From: JANXLS01 sp038227045
GTDB taxonomy: Bacteria; Planctomycetota; SZUA-567; H5-PLA8
Direction of reading: 5' to 3'
Assembly (NCBI GenBank): GCA_038227045.1
Contig: JBBRQD010000144.1
Coordinates: 1 to 12,396, forward strand
Length of the DNA stretch: 12,396 nt
The notes beneath the pieces are model-generated. The model had not been told where the DNA came from, searched no databases, and worked only from the letters and a program-made list of their open reading frames with translations. The translations under genes and the position numbers were made by a program. The stretch's first letter is position 1, and every line of letters starts with the position of its first letter. Positions 7,679-12,396 of the stretch are shown here, piece after piece.

Positions 7679-7846
7679 CCTGCGGCGAGAGCCGGCTCAC
7701 GACGCATGGAAACCGATCCATCGCGCGCTTGTGCGGGAGTGGACTATCGAGTGCTTTATGTCAGTCAGCCGCGCTGAAAGTGAGAGGAGTGCGGACACCC
7801 AGGAATCGCAGACAGGCCAAGTTTATTTCAGAAAGAAGTCGAGTAT

Positions 7847-10006
7847 ATGTTCCCCAATCACCCCACATTTAAATCAGACTTCGGGCGTATTCTTTCCACG
7901 GTATTGTCGATGCTATGTTTGCTTTTTGGATCGCGATTTCTACCTGCGGAAGAAGGCCTGTTTGGCGGCAGTGGAACGTCGGCGGGAGCGCGTCACTTTA
8001 CATCGTCCACGGTAATGGTGAGTTCGACGAATGCCGTTCCAAGACAGAAAACATCGGCCATCGCGCCGAGCGGACTGACGATCGTTCCCACATGGGATAG
8101 TTCGATCGAGAGCGATCCACGATCCGCGGATATCAAAGCGACGATCAATGCGGCTATCGCAGTCTATAAGGCCAATTTCTCCGATCCGATCACGGTCGCG
8201 ATCACGTTTCAGAAAGTCGCCACCGGGCTTGGGGGCAGCAGCACATTTGCGGGCACATTCCCCTATTCGGCCTACCGCGCGGCTTTGGTGTCCCACGCGA
8301 CCAGCGCGGACGACATGCTCGCTCTCAATTTTCTTCCCGATGCAGCGAACAACCCCGTCAACGGCAACCCGAATATATGTATTCCCACGGCGCTTGCCAG
8401 AGCGCTGGGCTTCACCGGCGGGCAGGCGCTTCCTCCGCAGGGATACCCGGACAGCACGATCAGTGTGAACATTGCACTCACGAACATCTCGCCGTCCGAC
8501 ACTGATCCGCGCAAATATTCCCTCTTTGCGGTGGTTTCTCACGAGATGGACGAAGCGCTGGCTATCGGATCCAGCCTCAATAACTTGAACAACGGTGACG
8601 CTGCTCCAACGTATCCGATCTTCCCAGAAGACCTTTTCCGCTACGATCTGTCTGGAGCCAGAAGTTTCAACACCAATCTCACATCCGCCGCTTTCTTTTC
8701 TCTCAATGGAACCGCGCAGCTTGCCCAGTTCAACCAGCGGCAAGGAGGCGATTTCTCCGACTGGTACAGCCCTGGAGGCCAGACGCCCAAAGTACAGGAT
8801 GCGTGCAGCACTCTCGGTGCGACTGCTATTTTGGGCGTGGAATTGCGAGTGCTGGACGTGCTTGGGTATACGCGCCGAGCCAGCACCCAAAAGGCCATCC
8901 AGAGCAGCTCGAACGTGGATGGGTTCGACGTGTCGGCGGCGCCGAGTTCCAAAGATCAGACCATTACGCTTCTGGCGTCGGTGACGTCCGGCGTCGGCAT
9001 CGTCAACGACGGCGCCGTGATTTTCAAGATTCTGCAGGCCGACGGGGTCACCGCGATCGGCAACCCGGTTACGTCCGCACACGTCATGGGTGGCGCAGCC
9101 AGCGTGCAGTATGTCGTCCCAGGCGGCACGCCGGCGGGCGCATACCAGATCTCCGCGATTTATACCGGCGGGAACACATTCTCGGGGAATTCAGACGAGT
9201 CGCATTCCTTGATCCTCGGGACGCGGAATCTGAAAATGGCCTCGCCCCTGTCGGCGATGCCGTCGCTGACGTCCGTCGGCCAATCGATCGACTTCTTCGC
9301 CGCGATTTCCGGCGCCAAGGCAATGACCTACGACTGGCAGTTTGGCGACGGCACCGAGATCGCGACGACGACGGGAACGACAACGCACGCATATACGGTC
9401 CCCGGAACGTACTCAGTCATCATGACCGCGAAGGATCCCCTCAGCAAGACTTCGATTTTCAGCATGACGACCGTCACCATCACGCAATCGATTGTTGGGA
9501 GCGGGGTCGATTCCGACGGCGATGGTTTCTCCGACGATTTCGAGACTTTCATCAACACCGATCCCAACAATTCGGCCAGCACGCCGACCGGACAGCCGAT
9601 CACGGCCGCCGATGTATTGCCCATGTCACTGAAGGGGCAGAGCATCATCCTGAGCTTTTCGTCGCCCGACAGCACGAACGATCACATCAAGTTTTCCGCG
9701 TTCATGGATCTTCCCGCCGGAACGGACGTGACCACGGCCACGGTATTCATCGATGTGAACAGGGTATCGGAAAAAGGCACAATGAGTGTCGTGAAGCGCT
9801 ATGCGGGAAAGAAAACAGGATTTGCCGTGGTGATGAATGGAAATTACAAGGACACGCTGGCAAAAGCGAATCTCAGTAATTCCGACGCCAAAAATGTGCC
9901 AGTCACGATCGTGTTTACGCTCATTGTCGGCAAAGTAGTTTATCAACATACCCAGCAGATGAAATATACCTACATTGACTCAAGACTACAGGGAATGGCC
10001 AAGTAG
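7847..10006 (+). CDS. Secreted metalloprotease-like protein with Ig-like, PKD and calcium-motif modules
   Basis: This 719-residue protein begins with a signal peptide (hydrophobic core LSTVLSMLCLLFG at 16-28; cleavage probably near LPA, residue 34). Residues about 75-345 resemble the exported putative metalloproteases annotated as the NF038122 family: SHEMDEALAIGS at 231-242, then DLFRYDLSGARSF at 262-274, FFSLNG at 283-288, GGDFSDWY at 300-307 and ELRVLDVLGY at 332-341. The zinc motif reads HEMDE, with H232 and E233 but E236 where HExxH has histidine, so peptidase activity is uncertain. An Ig-like repeat domain follows at about 365-457, a PKD domain at 465-547 (WQFGDGT at 497-503, HAYTVPGTYSV at 514-524), a calcium-binding DSDGDGFSDDFE at 555-566 with TDPNN at 571-575, and a C-terminal domain at 590-719 that is shared with the convergent gene at 10121-11215. 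No strong Shine-Dalgarno is seen before ATG 7847, but the signal peptide supports this start. It probably acts at the cell surface or outside the cell. Confidence 0.92.
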   Translation: MFPNHPTFKSDFGRILSTVLSMLCLLFGSRFLPAEEGLFGGSGTSAGARHFTSSTVMVSSTNAVPRQKTSAIAPSGLTIVPTWDSSIESDPRSADIKATINAAIAVYKANFSDPITVAITFQKVATGLGGSSTFAGTFPYSAYRAALVSHATSADDMLALNFLPDAANNPVNGNPNICIPTALARALGFTGGQALPPQGYPDSTISVNIALTNISPSDTDPRKYSLFAVVSHEMDEALAIGSSLNNLNNGDAAPTYPIFPEDLFRYDLSGARSFNTNLTSAAFFSLNGTAQLAQFNQRQGGDFSDWYSPGGQTPKVQDACSTLGATAILGVELRVLDVLGYTRRASTQKAIQSSSNVDGFDVSAAPSSKDQTITLLASVTSGVGIVNDGAVIFKILQADGVTAIGNPVTSAHVMGGAASVQYVVPGGTPAGAYQISAIYTGGNTFSGNSDESHSLILGTRNLKMASPLSAMPSLTSVGQSIDFFAAISGAKAMTYDWQFGDGTEIATTTGTTTHAYTVPGTYSVIMTAKDPLSKTSIFSMTTVTITQSIVGSGVDSDGDGFSDDFETFINTDPNNSASTPTGQPITAADVLPMSLKGQSIILSFSSPDSTNDHIKFSAFMDLPAGTDVTTATVFIDVNRVSEKGTMSVVKRYAGKKTGFAVVMNGNYKDTLAKANLSNSDAKNVPVTIVFTLIVGKVVYQHTQQMKYTYIDSRLQGMAK

Positions 10007-10028
10007 ATTTACACCCTGTGTCGCCAGA

Positions 10029-10098
10029 GCCGTGCACGTAAGTAAGCGGCCAAGACTGTCTCTTCGCACAAAAAAAGCCGCTTACTTACGTGCGCGGT
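10029..10098. repeat. Long inverted repeat between convergent genes, possible bidirectional terminator
   Basis: GCACGTAAGTAAGCGGC (10034-10050) and GCCGCTTACTTACGTGC (10077-10093) are perfect 17-base inverted arms. Pairing extends to 22 bases per arm (10029-10050 with 10077-10098) if two G-U pairs are allowed. The 26-base loop holds a run of seven A (seven T on the minus strand) next to the right arm. It lies 22 bases after the stop of the rightward protease gene and 22 bases beyond the stop of the leftward PKD gene. Its position suggests transcription termination in both directions, but no T-run follows the complete stem on either strand. Part of the arm (AAGTAAGCG) recurs at the stop codon of the leftward gene. 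Confidence 0.8.
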
Positions 10099-10120
10099 TC
10101 GGGCAGAAACGTTCAGGCGC

Positions 10121-11215
10121 TTACTTCGCCGTTCCAGACTTATTCAGTGTTGCCGTATAGAGGACCGTCTTGACCGTTGTGAACAAGCCATTCGCGAATA
10201 CCATCGTGACATTGACGTTCGTCGGACGCTTCTTGACCGTCACCGCACCGGTCATATTCTCATCCACAAAACTCGGCGCAAAGGCACCCTTGATCAGACG
10301 AATCGAAAATATTCCGGTCTGCGCCAGCACTTGCTTGCCTTTTTTCGCCTTCTTGAAGCGCAGCATGAAAGACGCGGTCGTGCTCTTGGATTTTCCTTTC
10401 GCGTCCAGCGCAAACAGATGCGGCACGCCGCCGATGTCAACTCCGACTTTCAGGCCCAACGGCGTGAATCCCGCCGGAATGGACAGCTTGCCAAGCATCT
10501 GGATGCTGTCCATGTTGGGTTTGGCAAAGTTCAGCTTGATTTGCAGCTTGGTCACGGTCAAAGGCAGCGCCACGATACCCGGAGGTAGCGGCGAACTGTT
10601 GGGATCATTCGGATCCGTGCCGTAGAGGTTTTCGAGCCCATCGGGCACGCCGTCGCCATCGGTGTCGTCCGGCGTTCCAATGACCCCGGTTCCCGTCGAT
10701 TTCACAACAACGGCCAAGCCGCCAATTGCAGTTTCGCCATCAGGATTTGTCACGGTCGCTGAGACGTTGTACGTCGCCGCACTGGTGTACGCATGTGTGA
10801 TCGTGGTCTGGTTGGTCACGTCGCCAGTGCCATCGCCGAAATCCCAGGTCACGGTCATGTCGGGCGGAATTTGGATGCTGAAGGTCACAATTTGATTGAC
10901 CAGCGCGGGATTGGGCGTTGCATTTGGCGAACTGTTAATCGTCGGAAGGTCTTCGATCAACTGCGCAATATACCCATGCAGCATGGTAAAAGTGCCGCCG
11001 CGGGAAGACCCGGTTATTCCGCCGATTCCCTGATCCGTGGTAATATTACCCACGGTAATTCGCTGTCCGCCCTGGTCGACGGTATCGGTGGTCACAGCGG
11101 CATTCTGGCCGACAGGCCCAGGCGTAGCCGCAGACACCGCGCCGCAAAGAAGCAGGCAGAATGCCAGGCAGGCCAAAGCGATTGGTCTGTTAACCATTAT
11201 GTAAAAAGACACCAT
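10121..11215 (-). CDS. Secreted PKD-domain protein with calcium motif and conserved C-terminal domain
   Basis: The frame encodes 364 residues; a second ATG at 11197 (MVNRPIALA...) gives 358 and a more standard signal peptide (core IALACLAFCLLLCGA, cleavage after AVSA, residue 29). Neither start has a clear ribosome-binding site. Residues about 35-90 contain SSRGGTFTMLHGYIAQLIED, a segment type common at the start of exported proteins in this bacterial group. A PKD domain covers about 95-172 (WDFGDGT at 124-130, HAYTSAATYNV at 141-151). A calcium-type motif DTDGDGVPDGLE lies at 184-195, followed by GTDPNDPNSSP at 199-209. The remainder, 215-364, is a C-terminal domain homologous to that of the convergent protease-like protein (LPLTVTKLQIKLNF against LPMSLKGQSIILSF; NVNVTMVF against NVPVTIVF; both end in a Lys after Ala). 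No enzyme domain is visible, so a structural or adhesive surface role is likely. It follows the fibre-like gene by 39 bases, probably as an operon. Confidence 0.92.
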   Translation of the reverse strand: MVSFYIMVNRPIALACLAFCLLLCGAVSAATPGPVGQNAAVTTDTVDQGGQRITVGNITTDQGIGGITGSSRGGTFTMLHGYIAQLIEDLPTINSSPNATPNPALVNQIVTFSIQIPPDMTVTWDFGDGTGDVTNQTTITHAYTSAATYNVSATVTNPDGETAIGGLAVVVKSTGTGVIGTPDDTDGDGVPDGLENLYGTDPNDPNSSPLPPGIVALPLTVTKLQIKLNFAKPNMDSIQMLGKLSIPAGFTPLGLKVGVDIGGVPHLFALDAKGKSKSTTASFMLRFKKAKKGKQVLAQTGIFSIRLIKGAFAPSFVDENMTGAVTVKKRPTNVNVTMVFANGLFTTVKTVLYTATLNKSGTAK

Positions 11216-11254
11216 TAACGTATTCGTATTCCATGCGCGTGAGCACCGTTTTGC

Positions 11255-12265
11255 TTATTTGATCGTCCATACATAATTCGTGCTTGTAAGTAAACCTGCC
11301 CCATTCGCCCCATTAGACAATGTAAAAGTAGTAGTCGTAGCAGCACCGTACAACGATGAAGCCCACGTTGCATTCCCCGCATTAATATTGGCTGCCGACC
11401 AGACGTAAACCGGGGTAGAACCCGCCGCGTAAGCCGTTGCAAATGTTACGGTGAAAATCGTGGCAGTTTTTGTTACGGCAGTTCCCGTCTGAACGGTGAC
11501 CACAAATCCTTGGTCTGAACCGGTTATAGTGGCCGTAGCACCATTTCCCACAGTCCCAGCTCCCGGCCCAATGGCAACGGTTGGGGTGGCTCCGCCAGGA
11601 AGAATGTGACGGACGGTCAAATCGCCGGTGATGTGCGCGTTGTTATTGACCGTCAACGCCGTGCCAGCAGCGCTGAACGTCGATGCGCCGCTCAGCGTTG
11701 TTGCGCCATTGATCGTGGTCAAGCTGGTCCCGCCACCCGTCGAGCCAATTGTGTTTATTACGTTTGCCGCATTTGCGCCTGTTCCGAAGCTGTTCGCCAA
11801 TGCAGTATTGCTCGTTCCCAGGGTCGAGTTGCCGCTCGACGTTAATGTCGTGAACGCGCCCGTGCTGGGGGTAGTCGCGCCGATGGGCGTGGAATCGATT
11901 CCCGACACGCTCAACAGACCTAAGTTGTTTACACTAAACAACACACTATTGTCGCTTTTGAGCAACTGAATCTTGTTGGTGGCAGTCGTGTCGTCCGTCA
12001 CGGTATTCTTGATCGTTAACTTCAAGGCGTCGGTTGTGGGTGCCGTGATGCCCACATTTCCGCCCGTGCTCGTGATCGCGCCGGTCGATGTCACCGCCCC
12101 TGCGTTCCAGATACCCGTTGTGATGGTTCCCACCGATGTCAGCGAAGACGCAGTGACGCCTGAAGCCAGCGTCGTGCCCGATAAATTGTTCGCGTCGATA
12201 CTAATATTTGCCGATCCATCAAACGCTGTACCTGCAATCGTGCGCGCTGTCGCAAGCGTAGCCAT
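11255..12265 (-). CDS. Tail-fibre-like low-complexity repeat protein
   Basis: This 336-residue protein is rich in T, S, A, G and N and has only three aromatic clusters. It opens with LATARTIAGTAFDGSANISI (4-23), a motif frequent in phage tail fibres and tail-fibre-like bacterial proteins, then SLTSVGTITTGIWNAG (41-56), a linker TDALKLTIKN (78-87), IGATTPSTGAFTTLTSSG (128-145) and a block of GTST-type repeats up to about 210. The C-terminal part, about 212-336, is a beta-rich tip: HITGDLTVRHILPGG, then NGATATITGSDQGFVVTVQT and TKTATIFTVTFATAYAAG. No signal peptide or membrane segment is seen, so export is unclear. A TGA in the same frame lies directly before the ATG, and homologues I recall carry sequence before the LATARTI motif, so the gene may have lost an N-terminal part. 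It could be part of a prophage remnant, a contractile injection particle or a surface fibre; no other phage gene is present in the window. Confidence 0.85.
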   Translation of the reverse strand: MATLATARTIAGTAFDGSANISIDANNLSGTTLASGVTASSLTSVGTITTGIWNAGAVTSTGAITSTGGNVGITAPTTDALKLTIKNTVTDDTTATNKIQLLKSDNSVLFSVNNLGLLSVSGIDSTPIGATTPSTGAFTTLTSSGNSTLGTSNTALANSFGTGANAANVINTIGSTGGGTSLTTINGATTLSGASTFSAAGTALTVNNNAHITGDLTVRHILPGGATPTVAIGPGAGTVGNGATATITGSDQGFVVTVQTGTAVTKTATIFTVTFATAYAAGSTPVYVWSAANINAGNATWASSLYGAATTTTFTLSNGANGAGLLTSTNYVWTIK

Positions 12266-12277
12266 TCACGCGGCAAG

Positions 12278-12283
12278 ATTATA
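12278..12283 (-). promoter_or_regulatory. Perfect TATAAT -10 box just ahead of the fibre-like gene
   Basis: On the minus strand TATAAT is followed by 12 bases and then the ATG at 12265. Transcription would begin about 4-6 bases before the start codon, giving an almost leaderless mRNA. The region upstream is AT-rich, but no good -35 hexamer is present at 16-18 bases. The match may be a chance hit in an AT-rich stretch. Confidence 0.4.
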
Positions 12284-12319
12284 CTATTTTTCTAAAATTG
12301 AACGGACGATAATCCATGT

Positions 12320-12396
12320 ATGACCGACTCGACATTATCTTCGGAACGCGAGCATGAATTGGAGCATATGATCCGCAGTCTCGCACGTGAAATTGA
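12320..12396 (+). CDS. Start of an unidentified gene, cut off by the window end
   Basis: ATG 12320 opens a frame that stays open to the end of the window: MTDSTLSSEREHELEHMIRS and then LAREI. The sequence is charged and looks like an amphipathic helix, as expected for a soluble protein N-terminus. It is divergent from the fibre-like gene, 54 bases away. There is no clear Shine-Dalgarno, and 25 codons are too few to identify a family. A competing ATG at 12316 runs into a stop after 13 codons. Confidence 0.45.
   Translation, partial: MTDSTLSSEREHELEHMIRSLAREI

Larger units (their letters stand above)
7073..7846. other. Long region without a supported gene
   Basis: About 770 bases separate the divergent sigma-54 regulator and the metalloprotease-like gene. 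The open frames here (7179-7502 and 7590-8015 on plus, 7302-7547 on minus) show no recognisable motif, no good ribosome-binding site and biased, low-complexity composition, and the second runs far into the protease gene in another frame. What can be seen: an AT-rich segment at 7073-7200 (probable promoter area for the leftward operon), a second AT-rich patch at about 7540-7565, and two strong hairpins listed separately. A small RNA or long 5' leader is possible. Nothing is firmly assignable. Confidence 0.5.

Noticed and set aside
7740..7755. Possible sigma-54 promoter TGG-N10-GCT upstream of the protease-like gene
   Set aside because: Only the GG and GC dinucleotides and their spacing fit; the CACG part of the -24 element is absent. 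Such matches are expected by chance in GC-rich DNA.
7200..7846. Cyclic di-GMP riboswitch in the long leader, suggested by the nearby HD-GYP gene
   Set aside because: None of the conserved GEMM core segments could be found on either strand.
7590..8015. Open frame of 141 codons before and into the protease-like gene
   Set aside because: It overlaps the signal peptide and early mature region of a well-supported gene by about 170 bases in another frame and has no domain signal.
7940..9082. 380-codon open frame on the minus strand inside the protease-like gene
   Set aside because: The translation is rich in R, G and V without family motifs, as expected for a GC-rich antisense shadow; the plus-strand protein has clear domains.
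8803..9879. 358-codon plus-strand open frame overlapping the protease-like gene
   Set aside because: Arginine- and histidine-rich shadow frame; the Ig-like, PKD and calcium motifs are in the other frame.

Overview
The window looks like chromosomal DNA from a GC-rich member of the Planctomycetota-Verrucomicrobiota-Chlamydiota group or a similar environmental lineage. The reasons are inferential: an exported leucine-rich-repeat protein right behind the end of what resembles a planctomycete/verrucomicrobial DUF1592/DUF1585-type protein; secreted proteins that pair a PKD domain with a DxDGDGxxD calcium motif of the 'GTDPxD' type; and a large multi-domain signalling operon. No rRNA, tRNA, CRISPR array, insertion sequence or replication origin was seen.

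Layout. Positions 1-213 (+) hold the 3' end of an upstream gene that seems split between two reading frames. Positions 226-1497 (+) encode a secreted LRR protein. Positions 1567-7015 are a leftward signalling operon, read from right to left: an NtrC-type sigma-54 response regulator (REC-AAA+-Fis), a truncated REC-domain remnant, a hybrid histidine kinase (REC-coiled coil-PAS-PAS-HisKA-HATPase-REC), and a tandem-HD protein with an intact C-terminal HD-GYP domain. About 830 bases without a convincing gene follow (7016-7846), containing the operon's upstream region and two strong hairpins. Positions 7847-10006 (+) encode a secreted metalloprotease-like protein with Ig-like, PKD and calcium-binding modules. 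A long, nearly perfect inverted repeat (10029-10098) separates it from a convergent leftward pair: a tail-fibre-like repetitive protein (12265-11255) followed by a second secreted PKD/calcium-motif protein (11215-10121). A rightward gene seems to begin at 12320 and runs off the window.

How it fits together. In the signalling operon, signals sensed by the PAS domains or relayed to the kinase's N-terminal receiver would pass through H457 to receivers in the kinase and possibly to the sigma-54 activator, while the HD-GYP protein would hydrolyse cyclic di-GMP. The most unusual part is the right half: two convergent secreted proteins end in the same PKD + DxDGDGxxD + about 130-residue C-terminal domain, mirrored about the central inverted repeat. 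I do not recognise that C-terminal domain; it may be an undescribed surface or attachment module.
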